From Tupaia tana (lineage: Eukaryota; Chordata; Mammalia; Scandentia; Tupaiidae): DNA of 64,000 nucleotides. The first letter of the stretch is position 1; each line of letters starts with the position of its first letter. Positions 11,112 through 22,372 of the stretch are shown here, in pieces. The translations under genes and the position numbers were made by a program. Location of the stretch: assembly GCA_026018925.1 (NCBI GenBank), contig JAKSZU010000013.1, positions 82,670,291-82,734,290 of the forward strand, read 5' to 3'. The notes beneath the pieces were generated by a model that worked only from the letters and a program-made list of their open reading frames with translations, ran no database searches and was not told where the DNA came from.

Positions 11112-11157
11112 TCACACACATACACACACATACACACACACACACACCCCACACACA
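11112..11157. repeat. (CA)n microsatellite
   Basis: CA units with TA and CC interruptions. Confidence 0.85.
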
Positions 11158-11229
11158 TTTCTAATTTCCATGACTGCAGCAATAGGACTAATAAATATGA
11201 GAAAATTGTGCATTTTTTTCACCTAAAAG

Positions 11230-11870
11230 ACAAAGTGCTGTACCCACACAATAACTCATGTTGGCAAGGCTGTGTAGAAATCAGAACTATTGTGTATTTC
11301 TGGTGGAAATGTAAAGTGGTGCAGCTGCTTTGGAAAATCGTTTGCTAGTTTCTCAGAAAGTTAAACATGGGGTTACCATATGACCAAGCAATTCTAGGTC
11401 CTAGATATATACCTAAGAGAAATGAAAACTTCTGTTTGCAGAGAAACTTGTACACTAAAAATTATGCCAGCATTATTCACAATAGCTAAAACTACATCAA
11501 TAGATGAACAGATAAATAAAAGGTAGTATATTTATAAAATATAAATATATTGAGTAATAAAAAGGAACCACATATTGAATACATTCTATAGCATGGTTAG
11601 ACCTTGGAAACTTAGGCTAAGTATAAGAAGTCAGTTACTAAACATCATTTGCTCTATGATTCTATGTTGTATTCTATTCTGCTTATATGAAGTGTTCAAA
11701 ATAAGCAAATCTATAGGCAGGAGGTAGATTTGTGGTTGCCTAGGGTTAGGGTGGAGGATGGAGAGAACTGGGTGTGACTGCTAATGGGTAAAGTGTTTCT
11801 CCTTGGAATGAAAATTGATTATAGTGATGGTCATACAACTATGTGAATATAAAAAAGACAAAGAGATAAT
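11230..11870 (+). mobile_element. Old L1 (L1M), ORF2 end and 3' UTR
   Basis: It shows the typical wording AAAGTGGTGCAGCTGCTTTGG, CCATATGACCAAGCAATTC, CCAGCATTATTCACAATAGC and GTGGTTGCCTAGGG in order. It is too diverged to code. Confidence 0.8.
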
Positions 11871-12033
11871 GATCATAGCTGTGTGTTCTGAATTCATAGT
11901 CTAGGATTCATTCTAAAGTGCAATTAAACAGTTCAATGAAGCTTCAGGGAAATGGAGAAATGGAATTTCCACTATGCTCTGGGCACCATGTTATGCTTTT
12001 TTCTTTTTTTTTAAGAATCATTTATTTAATTTT

Positions 12034-12072
12034 ATTTATTATTATTATTATCATTATTATTATTATTATTAT
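12034..12072. repeat. (ATT)n microsatellite
   Basis: A run of ATT units in the tail side of a short SINE. Confidence 0.8.
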
Positions 12073-12200
12073 TTGCTATAGGGCATGTACACTCACCAGA
12101 GAGAAAGAGAGAGAAAGCAAGCCTCCAGGTCTGTGACTTGAACTGCAGTTGGCCACATGGTAGTTCAATGCCTTAACCACCATGTCACCTGCTGGTCCCC
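12070..12200 (-). mobile_element. SINE family A, internally deleted
   Basis: GCTATAGGGCATGTACACTC and the GA stretch join straight to AAGCCTCCAGGTCTGTGACTT, so the middle of the body is missing. It appears to be nested in a MIR. Confidence 0.75.
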
Positions 12201-12214
12201 ATGTCATACCTTTT

Positions 12215-12315
12215 ATGTCATACCCTGTTTCATAGATGAATAAACTGAAGTTTATAGAGGTTAAATGATAATAGGTTACAAAACTATTAAAAGGTAGAAA
12301 AGTGAATAACAGAAT
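12215..12315 (-). mobile_element. MIR remnant
   Basis: CATAGATGAATAAACTGAAG and GAGGTTAAATGAT resemble the MIR core complement. CTGGGCACCATG before the nested SINE may be its other half. Confidence 0.55.
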
Positions 12316-12607
12316 TTTTTTTCATTTCAAGCTCAAATTCAATCTAATGTATGAACAGAGTTAATCTAATGTATGAACAGAGTCACTTGGTATTTGTGTG
12401 CACATTATAACTGAACTAATTTTAGGAAGTATAGTTTTATAAGATATTATACATATTAATAAGATATATTTTGAGGTTATGAGGCTGATTATTTGGGGGA
12501 GATAGGGTAGAAAAAGATGACTCCAGAAGCATGAGGGAGGGATTTCCTGACATTTTTTGTGAGGTAAAAATTTTTTTCTGTAAAAACACCTACAGAAAGT
12601 ATACGAG

Positions 12608-12888
12608 GGAACCAGCAGTTAGCGTAATGGCTCTGTCACTGGACTCCCACGTAGTCGACCGCAGTTCGAGTCCCGGACCCGGTGGCTTAAAACTCACGCC
12701 GGGCACATGTGCGTGCATGCCCAAGATCCTGAGAGGAGAATGGAGGAGAAGGGATTGCGGCGTGGCCATCCCCCCTGGGGGGTGATTTCTCGCTTTCTGT
12801 TTCTATGTCTCTCTCTGTCTGTCTGGTGAGCGCATGTGCCCTATAGCGAAAAAAAAAAAAAAAAAAACTCTCCAAAAAAAAAAAAAAA
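12608..12888 (+). mobile_element. SINE family A, young
   Basis: A complete copy with perfect 13-bp TSD GAAAGTATACGAG at 12595-12607 and 12889-12901. The tail has two A-runs split by CTCTCC. Confidence 0.95.
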
Positions 12889-12947
12889 GAAAGTATACGA
12901 GACATCAAGAGGAAAGCAAAGTCTATTTAAATATTGTAGCACATTGT

Positions 12948-13199
12948 TTGGAGAAGGGATACAGAGGTAGAGCATTGACGGGATGGGGAGGTGTGGTGTT
13001 ATCTGTTGAAGATATTTCGATCAACGGGTCTGGGGAGAAATGTTCACATATCGAAATGGTCTCATTGTAAGCCAAACAATATGATTGAAAGTATATACAA
13101 ATAATAATAAAAAAAAAATAATAATAAATAATGTGAAAAAATAAAAATTAAAAAAAAAGAGATAGGGAATCAAGGATGGAAATATATATATATATATAT

Positions 13200-13244
<45 letters not shown>

Positions 13245-13401
13245 GGAAACAAGAAATGGAAAATTATTTGCTAACGGTAACATGTATGTTGATGTGCTTG
13301 ATTGAGACAATATACAGTGTACTCTAGATGGAAAATCTCACTTTGTATGCTGTAATGATGTACAGTGAATGAATGTAAATAAATAAATTTAATTAAAAAA
13401 A
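12948..13401 (+). mobile_element. L1/HAL1-type insertion, two-part
   Basis: Flanked by AATATTGTAGCACATTG (12931-12947) and the same 17 bp near 13403-13419. The left part (12948-13150) is not in the HAL1-like element at 2.2 kb and ends A-rich. The right part (from 13157) matches that element's 3' end, with a TA/CA microsatellite inside. Confidence 0.7.
13180..13244. repeat. (TA)n(CA)n microsatellite
   Basis: Alternating TA and CA blocks inside the L1 3' end. Confidence 0.85.
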
Positions 13402-13431
13402 AAATATTGTAGCACATTGAGTTAGGTTTTA

Positions 13432-13742
13432 TTTATTTTTATTTATTTGCTTTTTAATCATGCCAGAGAGCACGTGCATTTGCTAGAGAGAAACAGAGAG
13501 ACACACAGAGAGAATGAGACACAGAGAGAGAGAGAGAGGAAGAGAGAGAGATAGAAAACACCCCCAAATGGAGTATGGTCACGTTGCAATCCCTTCTCTT
13601 GCATTTCTCCATTTTGTTGGGATTTGGGACATGCACACACACATGACTCATGTGATTTTCAAGCCACTGGGGCTGAGTGTTGAGCGATGCTGTTGGTAGA
13701 TGGTATCTGGCTCCCTTAGCCATTAGACCACAGGAAGGCCCT
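13432..13742 (-). mobile_element. SINE family A, old copy
   Basis: GTTGCAATCCCTTCTC, CATGCACACACACATGAC and CTGGCTCCCTTAGCC in order. The GA region is expanded. Confidence 0.75.
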
Positions 13743-14014
13743 GAGCTAGGACTTAAAAATTTATAATTCATCTTAGAGTGAAAATAATTTTTCACCTTGA
13801 TTCTAATTTCAACTGATTGATGTGGTCTGCTTAATGCAACTTGGCTATAGATTCTGGGGCAGAGTCCAGGGCAAGTGGTGAAGCATGTTGGCTTTGGTTA
13901 GTGAAGTCTAGTGGTTATTGCACAACATGGGAGGGAAGGTACAGCAGGAGAGCTGTATTCTATCTGTTAATAGTTATTATTTTTTAAAATAATACAATGT
14001 ATATAAGCACATTG

Positions 14015-14255
14015 CGGCCAGCAGGTCGAGGTTAAGGTGCTGGACTTTTACATGGCTGACTGCAGCTTGAGTCTGGTCCTGGTGACTTGAAAATTATGTC
14101 CAGTGCGTGTGTATTGTGTGTCCAAAATCCCAGGAGGAGAATGGAGGAGCAAGTATTGCACCGTGGCCGCCCCCCAGGGAGGTGATTTCCTTTTCAGTCT
14201 CTCTCTCTCTCCTATGAATGTGCATGCCTTATGGCGACACCTTAAAAAAATTAAG
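14015..14255 (+). mobile_element. SINE family A, old copy
   Basis: CGGCCAGCAGGTCGAGGTTAAG, then CCAAAATCCCAGG and the pyrimidine stretch. It is in TXNDC8 intron 3. Confidence 0.8.
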
Positions 14256-14393
14256 AGTTTACTCCAGCTTATTAGAAAAAAATTGTGTAATTATACTTAA
14301 TTTGAAGTTGATTATTCTATCACTGAGATAGTACTACTCAATTATATTGCATTCAGATTTTAAGTATCAACATGTAGGGGCTAAGATTCTTAC

Positions 14394-14453
14394 CGGAGAA
14401 TCGTTCACATCCACATTGGCAAACATTACATTTTGGTATTGCAGAGACATTGC
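14394..14453 (-). CDS. TXNDC8: TXNDC8 exon 3
   Basis: A 60-nt exon (20 codons) with a pyrimidine-rich acceptor ending TTTATTTTGAAG and a strong donor GTAAGA. It encodes AMSLQYQNVMFANVDVNDSP, the strand after the active-site helix, including the FANVDVN motif that in thioredoxins runs F(L/A)xVDVD. The phase is 0 at both ends. A HAL1/L1-type 3' tail begins about 75 bp upstream of the acceptor in gene orientation (14530-14668), and an old SINE lies about 140 bp beyond the donor. Confidence 0.92.
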
Positions 14454-14529
14454 CTTCAAAATAAAAGAAATAAAAATTCCCAATTAAGTCAGTGATAATA
14501 TTAAAATAAGTACTGAAAGTGTCTTTTGA

Positions 14530-14630
14530 CAGAAAACAAGAAGTGAGCAAAAATATTGAATTTTGATCAGACTAATATGAAATATATTCATGCTGAGAAA
14601 ATTCATTTTGTGGACTGTAAAGATGTACAG

Positions 14631-14665
<35 letters not shown>

Positions 14666-14668
14666 ATA
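14530..14668 (+). mobile_element. L1/HAL1-type 3' tail
   Basis: GAAAATTCATTTTGTGGACTG, AGATGTACAGTAAATAAATA and then a run of AAAT units. It lies about 75 bp from the acceptor side of TXNDC8 exon 3. Confidence 0.65.
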
Positions 14669-14689
14669 TTAAAAAGAGAGAGAGCGCTA

Positions 14690-15820
14690 AGCATCACACT
14701 GGCATTTCACTACTGCCTAAAACTCGAAGCACAGTGTCAGATGCCAGATGATGTCATGGTCAAGCAAGGATCCACAGCAGAGCCGCAGTCAGAGAACCCA
14801 ACTGAAGAGTTTCAAGGTTGGAAAAGGACACAGAAACAATGAAATGTGTACGGTAGGTCCAGACTTGTCTTATGGGGTGGGGAGGGATAATTGTTTTTTC
14901 CCGGGAGAGGTGTCGGAGGAGTCTATCTTCAATGGTCTTCAAGATACAGCTTTCTGAACCTATACCCAAATGGCACCTTCTCTTCTTTCCTTGGCAGGCG
15001 TTACCAGATGTTGTGGTGCTTGCTGATGGTGGTAGAAGGCTGTTTTGGCTGAGATGGCATTAACACATTCGTGGTGACCATTAGCCTAAGTGCTTTCCAC
15101 TCCCATTGCTATTCTTCTGTGCTCTTCTATGTATTGAAACTAGATTTCCTAGATTCCTTTATCGGCTGATTTCCAGGTGGGTGCTGCCAGTGGGAAGCAT
15201 TTGCAGGATATGGAAGGGAAGTAGAGGGAAGGAGGAGTTCTCTGGCACTTCTGTTTTACTCTGGAACCATACTTGGCAGCAGCAGTGACAATAGTATTGG
15301 TAGTAGATCTAGGGGTTAAGGAAGCAGCAGCAGCATTTCCTGTACATGTTAGCTTCTGGACTTTTTTTCAGGCAACTGTGTTCATAATACTTGAGGGACG
15401 CTTGAAAGCATCTTGATTTGTTTGCTTCAAGTCCTCTCTCAAGCATTTCCAGTGACCTATTATATTTCAAATGGGATCTCACTTTGATCGTTAAAAGCTT
15501 GGTCAGTTGAGACAATAAAAGGCAGATTTGCTCCTGAAGGATTCTCCCATGGAGAAGCAGGAAGAAGCATGGCATGGGTTATTCAGATGGTTATGTGCAG
15601 AGCTCTGTTGTAGGAACTTCTCCCCAGTTGTTTTGTTCATGGATTGTGATAGAAGTGGCAGTTCTTTCTTCAGTGTTGCATCCAGATGATAAAGTTGGGG
15701 AAAACTCTTGGATAATAGACACAAGGATTTTGTAGTTTTGGAATACTTTGCATATTAAAATGGTGCCAGTTTTGGTTAGCAGCATCTTCACGCCTGGCAG
15801 GAAAGTAGTATGACCCAAGA
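14690..15820. other. No gene or repeat recognised (TXNDC8 intron 2)
   Basis: A longer stretch free of SINEs, with no supported exon. CAGCAGCAGCAG near 15316 is a short simple run. Confidence 0.5.
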
Positions 15821-15829
15821 ACTCTGGGA

Positions 15830-16067
15830 TAGGCTAGCAAGTGGGCTGGTGGTTAAGGTGCTGGACTCCCACATGGCCAACTGTGGTTTGAGTCCCAGCC
15901 CTGGTGGCTTGAAACTCATACCAGGCACATATGTGTGCATGTCCAAAATCCCAAGAGGAGAATGGAAGAGAAAGGAGTGTGGTGTGACCATTTCCCCAGG
16001 GGATGATTTCTCAATTTCTGTTTCTTTCTCTCTGGTGAGAGCACGTGCCCTATAGCAAAAATCTCTA
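15830..16067 (+). mobile_element. SINE family A, first of a tandem pair
   Basis: An older type with GGTTAAGGTGCTGGACTCCC. It ends TATAGCAAAAATCTCT and abuts the next copy. AAGAACTCTGGG lies before it but not between the pair. Confidence 0.88.
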
Positions 16068-16370
16068 GGGACCAACAGATGGTATAATGGTTAAGGTACT
16101 GGACTCTCACATGACCAAACACTGTTTGAGTCCTAGACCTGGTGGCTTAAAACTCACGTTGGGTGCGTGCGTGTGTGTGTGTGTGCCCAAAATTTTGAGA
16201 GGAGAATGGAGAAGAGATTACAGTGTGGCCACCCCCTCTGGGTGTGTGTGTGTGATTTGTCACTTTCTCTGTCTGTCTCTTTTTCTTTCTCTCTCCAGCA
16301 AGTGCATGCATCCTATGGCAAAAACCTACATACATATATATTTTAAAAAACTACAAAACTGAAAAAGAAA
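16068..16370 (+). mobile_element. SINE family A, second of a tandem pair
   Basis: It starts GGGACCAACAGATGG right after the first copy's tail. AAGAACTCTGGGG at 16372-16384 closes the pair. Confidence 0.88.
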
Positions 16371-16384
16371 AAAGAACTCTGGGG

Positions 16385-17160
16385 CAATAAATAGACACAC
16401 ACCTTTCATATCTAGAGGTGAAAAGATGCTCCCCAATAGGATTCATGGGAGCGGATTTGTCCTATATGGAACCGATTCCCTAAGATCAAGTTCTATTTGT
16501 GAAGTTTTCAGAGTCTTCCAAGTGTGTTGGAATATGAATAGAGATATGACGTTTGTCCTATTTGTACCCAGTAGTAGCCAGAACACATGGTACTGACTGC
16601 TAGATTGGGATTTCTTTATGGAGATGGATTTCCCTCACTATGCCCTTCCATTACCTACGATCTCCTCCCTCACTCCCAAGCAACAGTAACTCTTCCTTCT
16701 GCTCTATTTGCCCTTACATAACCTGTTGTCATTGGGTCACTTATGCTGTAGCTCTTAACTCTAAAATGTTACCCGAGTTTGATCGCTCCTTTTCTCTGAA
16801 AGCCACTACCATAGCTTTGAGAATACTATGAGATTGTCATTCACCTTGGGTTATCTGCCTTAAGTCTTGCCAATCCATTCTTGTACAATTGCCAAAAATA
16901 TTTCTAGAGCCCATATTTGGTTATAACAAAACTCTTCTTAAAGTTCTATTTTGCTCTCTATAGCAACTTGTTAAGTCATAACACAAGGTACTTCTTGGTT
17001 GGGCCTCAGCTTCCTTTTGGAGGCCCACTTCCTGTTACTTTCATTGTGTACATAGTAACTTAGCCTCACAGATGACTTGCCCTCCTGTGATCACATCACA
17101 CAATGTCTCAACACACTTATAACTTCTCCTTTTGCAGAAATGCTCTTTATAGAGTCCATT
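16385..17160. other. No gene or repeat recognised (TXNDC8 intron 2)
   Basis: Ordinary intronic sequence with no SINE landmark. Confidence 0.45.
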
Positions 17161-17164
17161 ATCC

Positions 17165-17260
17165 TGTAGCCCAAGGTTAGCAAACTACATCCTGTTGACC
17201 AAATCCAACTCTCCACCTGGTCTTGTCAATAAAGTTTTATTGGTTGGAAAATATCTTCTC
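17165..17260 (-). mobile_element. hAT-type fossil
   Basis: AGGTTAGCAAACTACATCC and CAATAAAGTTTTATTGG match the old mammal-wide element that reads GCAAACTACGGCCC. The family name is not certain. Confidence 0.6.
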
Positions 17261-17474
17261 AGGTACTGTAAGTTTTCAAAAAAAATTACACTTACGATAC
17301 ATGAATACATCATTTTGCAAAAGCTCAAGATTTATGAAGAAAATAAAACAAAGCATGAAATTCTCCCATTCGTAATCTTTTCCCAAATTTTACACACTTT
17401 CACAGAAAAACTTTGAGATGTATTCTTCTGCTCTCCCTTTCTGTATATATATAATATATGTTTATATGTGTGTA

Positions 17475-17872
17475 TATGAGGGGACTTCAAAAAGTTCATG
17501 AAAAATAAAATTAAAGTATGAGTTCATTTTGGTGTAAAATTTGTTTAGAAATCCATGTAGTTTTTTGTTGTTGTTTACTGAGAGATTTTTGCTATAGGAT
17601 GTGTGTGTTCACTGGAGAGACAGAGAGACAGAAAGTGGGAAATAACCCCCCAGGGGGAATAGCCAAGCCGCAATCTCTTCTCCTCCATTCTCCTCTTGGA
17701 TTTTAGGCATACATGTACACACCCCTGGCATGAGTTTCAAGCCACTGGTCTGTGACTCAAATGGTGCTTGACCATGTGGGAGTCCAGTGGCATAATTTTT
17801 ATGCCATCTGCTGGTCCCAGGTTTTTTGTAATTCTTATTTTCCATGAACTTTATGAAGACCATATACATGTA
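17475..17872. mobile_element. Mariner-like MITE type M2, split by a SINE
   Basis: Left half TATGAGGGGACTTCAAAAAG with TTTTGGTGTAAAA. Right half TTTTCCATGAACTTTATGAAG, its near inverse. A SINE fills the middle. Confidence 0.75.
17569..17820 (-). mobile_element. SINE family A inside MITE M2
   Basis: A complete copy with TSD GTTTTTTGT at 17560-17568 and 17821-17829. Confidence 0.9.
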
Positions 17873-18153
17873 TATATATAATATATATATATACACACAC
17901 ACTAGAGTATTTTCATTTGTGAAGAAGAATCAAAAGTTTATATTTGAAGGAATACACTTCACAAAATTGGCCATAAATAAATGTGACACTTTTTCACTAT
18001 GAGGAGAAATAAAAAGAAAAATGCCCTGAGATTCTTTCTGCTGCATGTTATACCAAAAATAAATAAGATCTGTGTGGCAACAGAGAAATTACCTATATAA
18101 AACTTTGTATAGACATTTAAGTTTTAATTTGGAGACACTGTAAGAGCATGACT

Positions 18154-18402
18154 TTGTGCTGGCTCCATAACTCAGTGGTTAAGTACTGTGCGGAGGACAT
18201 ATGGATGACGAGGGTTTGAGTCCAGGCCATGGCGACTTAAAAAACATGATGCATTTATGTACATGTTCTCAGGGTGCTGATAGGATGGGGAACTAGAAGA
18301 AAGAGGACTGTAGCATGACCAGGCCCCACTGGAGGGTTTTTGAGCTCTCTCTTTCCTTTTCTCTTGAGAACATGTGCCCTCTGACATAAAAGGAAAATGA
18401 AA
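18154..18402 (+). mobile_element. SINE family A, old copy
   Basis: TGGCTCCATAACTCAGTGG head, GGTTTGAGTCC B box, and ends GTGCCCTCTGACATAAAA. Confidence 0.75.
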
Positions 18403-18484
18403 CAACGTGTTTGTGGACAAAGTTTGAATTTAAATATATGCTGACAACTGAGTAGAATATTTTCCTAGAATATTTTACAAAGTA

Positions 18485-18743
18485 GGGACCAGCAGATGGT
18501 GTTAACAGTTACGTCACTGGATTCCCACATAGTCTATTGTGATTTGAGTCCTGGACTCAGCAACTTAAAACTCATGCTAGGAATGTGTGCATATGTGCCC
18601 AGGATCCTGAGAGGAGTATAGAGAAGGAATTGCCATGTGGCTATCCTCCCTGGGGGATGATTTCTTGATTTCTATCTCTCTGGCAAGTGCATGTTCCCTA
18701 TAGCAAAAAAATCTCTATTAAAAAAAAACAAAAAGAAGAGTAC
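18485..18743 (+). mobile_element. SINE family A
   Basis: A complete copy with an imperfect TSD, TATTTTACAAAGTA (18471-18484) against CATTTTACAAAATA on the right, so of intermediate age. Confidence 0.9.
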
Positions 18744-18774
18744 ATTTTACAAAATAGACCAGGGATAAGAAATT

Positions 18775-19550
18775 AATGTGTAGGACATATGTTTTACCTA
18801 CCATTTGCAAAAATGTGGATGCACTTGAAAGACATTCATCTAAGTAAAATAAGTCAGTCACAGAAAAACAAATACTGCACAATTCCACTTAAACATGCAG
18901 TATTTAAAATTGTTACTTTTTTTTTTTTGTCTTCCCTGATGACTGACGAATGGGGAGTCATTCAATGAGTATAAAGTTGTATTTATACAAGATGAATGAG
19001 TTGTAGAGATCTGCTCTATAACACAGTGCTTATAGTTAACTACATGGTGTTATATGCTTAAACATTTGTTGGAAGGGTAGATTTCACATTAGGTGTTCTT
19101 ACAACATATACACACACCAAAAGCAAAGTTATAGCATAATCTCATGGTGAAGTTGGTTGCAAACTGAACTGCAGTGCTGGTAGCCATGTGACCAACCATG
19201 GTTCATATCCCAGGATTGGCTTGCAGACATGCTGGGCACATGTGCAAATGCCCAAGATCCTGAGGAGCTGGAGTGCTGGGGAAAGGGGATTGCAGTGTGA
19301 TCACACCCTGTCGAGGGTGCTTCTATCTCCCTATCTCATGTGCATGTACAAGCTATCATGAAGGAAAAAAAGAAACTAAAAAGAGCAAATATATACAGGA
19401 AAACTTTTGGAGGTGATGTGTTTATTACTTTGATTGTGGTAATGGTGTCACAGGTGTATGTATGTGTCCAAACTCACCCATTGTACACATTAACCATGCA
19501 GTTTTATTGTATATCAATTGTACCTCAGTAAAGCTGTAGAAAACATGAAA
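18775..19550 (+). mobile_element. Old L1 (L1M) 3' UTR, interrupted
   Basis: TAAGTAAAATAAGTCAGTCACAG and TTGATTGTGGTAATGGT, then TGTACCTCAGTAAAGCTG, a typical L1M end. A SINE interrupts it at 19124-19372. Confidence 0.8.
19124..19372 (+). mobile_element. SINE family A, old, nested in L1M
   Basis: CAACCATGGTTCATATCCCAGG marks the B-box region, followed by GCCCAAGATCCTGAGG. Confidence 0.7.
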
Positions 19551-19987
19551 TAAAAATGCCTTTAATAAAACCACATATTATTTGTTCTGATAATAGCGTT
19601 GAAAAATTAGGGGAAGTTTATTTTTCTGTATTATGGTTAAAACAAGTATTTTTCTCTGTAATTTAGTCTGGCGTTTGGAAGTTTGAGAGTTTGGAGCTTT
19701 GATAAAATGTCATTATTATAGCGTGAATGATCATTCATTTGTACAATTGGACTCCTTTGCATATATCGCTATTTCTTGCAGAATTATCCATTGACAAGTA
19801 GTATTAATCTTCTGGTGTATATACTAATTACCTAATTAGATCTCATCTTCAGGTTAGTCAGGATGCTTCAAAAACCAATGGCTCCATAATGGTTCATAAG
19901 TGTCACATTTTTAAGAATCACTAGAAAAAATGTTTTGAGACTTTACAATTTTTCTGAAACTGTGAGATGGATACTGGTTGTACTTAC
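19551..19987. other. Intron 2 of TXNDC8, no repeat recognised
   Basis: Sequence between the L1M end and exon 2, carrying the exon 2 donor at its right edge. Confidence 0.5.
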
Positions 19988-20092
19988 GTGAAAAAGAGGA
20001 CATATCCTTTTACATGGACCACACCATTTTGCTGAAAATTCAACCACCACAAGTTTGTGTCCAGCAGCTTTCAAAAATGTTTTGAATTCATT
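19988..20092 (-). CDS. TXNDC8: TXNDC8 exon 2, thioredoxin active-site exon
   Basis: A 105-nt exon (35 codons) between a CTGGTTTCAG acceptor and a GTAAGT donor. It begins [14 protein letters not shown], continues [15 protein letters not shown] and ends CPLFH. It holds the first helix, the central beta-strand and the complete WCGPC redox motif with the following Lys. Both catalytic cysteines and the Trp are intact, so the encoded enzyme should be redox-competent. There is no frameshift or stop. The nearest repeats are the end of an old L1 3' UTR near 19550 and a CA microsatellite at 20295. Confidence 0.93.
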
Positions 20093-20290
20093 CTGAAACC
20101 AGAATGTAAGTTAGGAAATGTGTATGCATAATCACTAGATCTCTTAAATTCTTGCAGACAACAAAACGACAAGATAGTTTTATAAAACCTTAACCAGGTG
20201 TCCCACCCCACTGTTCTTTAGCTGATTCAACCTTTCCTAAATGTCCCAAAGGTCAGATACATTTCTCTTTATAAGTACACACAAATGATA

Positions 20291-20328
<38 letters not shown>

Positions 20329-20980
20329 CACATACACGCAATTAGAACTCTGTTCACCAAATGGGTGAGTAATGGCGATTGGTAAAATGGTGGTTTTCTC
20401 TGGAGAGAAGCTGAAATTAGTCAGGAAGGGATGATGACTGGAGAAGAGGGGTAAACTGTTGTTCAAGGTGTTGATTTTTTTAAAAAGTAAGAGCCTGGAA
20501 ATGAAAAAGAACAAGTCTAACACTTTGAGTCATTTAAAAATTTTGTTTGGTTTTATTTTTGTCATTGATGGGTGATCATTATCAAAGCTACAGATAAAAC
20601 CAATTTAAGACCTTGACATGCTTTGTGTAGAATGTCTTAAGTGAATTTTTCATCAACCGTCGCTATTATCTAAGTAAAGTTTTCCTTTCTGGGACTTTAG
20701 ATTACTGTATCTGTATTTGTTTGCTTTATAAAAAGTAGCTGTCCTACCCTAGTTATTTCATGCATGGTTTATTTTCCCTGGTTCCTACAGGACTCAGTTC
20801 TGATTCACACCTGTACCCCTCATCTCCCCTAACTGGCATGTGGTGAAGGGTCATAGAGTATTTATTTGATGACGAGTGATTCTGTTCAAAATTGATGTTT
20901 CATTTTCTCACTGAATTATAATAATCTTAGCTAATTTAGTCTGTGCCTGATATTCTCTCAAATAAACTTTATAGTCAGCC
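20093..20980. other. Intron 1 of TXNDC8, one microsatellite
   Basis: It contains the exon 2 acceptor at its left edge and a (CA)n run at 20295-20328. Nothing else was recognised. Confidence 0.5.
20295..20328. repeat. (CA)n microsatellite
   Basis: About 17 uninterrupted CA units. Confidence 0.9.
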
Positions 20981-20984
20981 TATG

Positions 20985-21120
20985 GAATGCATGCTATAAT
21001 TATCCTTACAGATGAAAAAATTGAGGTTTGTTAATTTTCTCGTGGTCAACCTGCTGATGCATGGTGGAACTGGGATTGCTAATCTAGGCAACTTGACTCC
21101 AGGGCCTATTTCCTTAACTA
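20985..21120 (-). mobile_element. MIR, copy 1 of a local duplicate pair
   Basis: The MIR core complement: TTACAGATGAAAAAATTGAGG, then GTGGAACTGGGATTGC and TTGACTCCAGGGCC. It shares unusual wording with 23040-23110. Confidence 0.8.
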
Positions 21121-21639
21121 CTGTGCAAAATCATCTCCTGGGTTCTTCATAGTAATGGATCTCTCTCTCTCATTCTCTCTTTTTGGCCTTAATTGCATCA
21201 AGTGCTCATCCCTGTACCAGTCATTAAGATTGGGGGGGGGGGGTGTAGGTGAGATAATAAATTGGATTAAGTCAAGTAGGGCCTATTTCATTAGAGATGG
21301 GGTTAATTTCATACAAAGGGCATGCCTCCTCTATAGTAGGGAAGTTTTGACAATTAGCTTGTTATTGAGTTTAATTTCAAGTGAACGAAACTGGTAACTC
21401 AAATAAGATGCACTGTCTTTCCTTACCAATATTCCTGTAAGATGGGGTAAGATAACACTTTTCAGAGAACCATGCCAAACCTCCATTAAACTTACTTCTG
21501 AAATGATAAGGTAGATGCCATCCTCACAAGTTCCCAACACCGTTTACTTCCTGGTAGTTGTTGTTGGGTGTGAGTTGGAATAACTTGACTCATGTACTTG
21601 ACTTGGTTAAATTATCTGAAGGAAATACTCCCTTAGCAT

Positions 21640-22020
21640 AGTATTTATTCAAGAGGAACCTATTGATACTACTCTGCCAGGCACTGTATGAGCTGCTAGA
21701 ATACAACTGTGGACAAAAAAAGCAGACAAGAAATTCCTGTCTTTATAGAGCTTACATTTTAGAAAGAAAAAATGATGGGAAGGTCAGTGGTAAAATATGT
21801 AGTATGTTAGTGATGAGTGCTAAGAAACAGAAAACACAGACAATGAAGGAGGAAAGAATACTGGTTGGATTAACTGTTATAGTCTAGATGGCCAAAGTGC
21901 ACTTTAATGAGAAGATGACATCTAAATAAAGATAGGAAGGAGACAACAGGTCCTCAGGAAAGATCTCTGTGAAGAGAAGAGTGGGTGTCTCAGATGAAGA
22001 AATCTCTTGACTATTTTGTG
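21640..22020. repeat. Ancient mammal-wide repeat, not named
   Basis: CTGCCAGGCACTGTATGAGC, GAGCTTACATTTTAGA and then TGATGAGTGCTAAGAAAC follow the order of a common old mammalian repeat. Confidence 0.5.
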
Positions 22021-22034
22021 AGATCTCTGGAAAA

Positions 22035-22300
22035 AAAATTTTTTTTTTGGAGAGGTTTTTGCTATAGGGCGCGTGCACTCGCCAGACAGACAGAGAGAGA
22101 CAGAGAGATAGAAAGCGAGAAATCACCCCCCCAGGGGGTATGGCCACGCCGCAATCCCTTCTCCTCCATTCTCCTCTCGGGATCTTGGGCACGCACGCAC
22201 ACACACCCGGTGTGAGTTTATGTCACCGGGTCTGGGACTCAAACCGCGGTCAACTACATGGGAGTCCAGCGACATAGTCATTACGCCAACTGTTGGTCCC
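22035..22300 (-). mobile_element. SINE family A, young
   Basis: A complete copy with perfect 14-bp TSD AGATCTCTGGAAAA at 22021-22034 and 22301-22314. Confidence 0.95.
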
Positions 22301-22372
22301 AGATCTCTGGAAAATTTAAAAAAGAAGTACTGAACATATAAGCAAATGTGTGATATTTTAAAACACTTTCTT

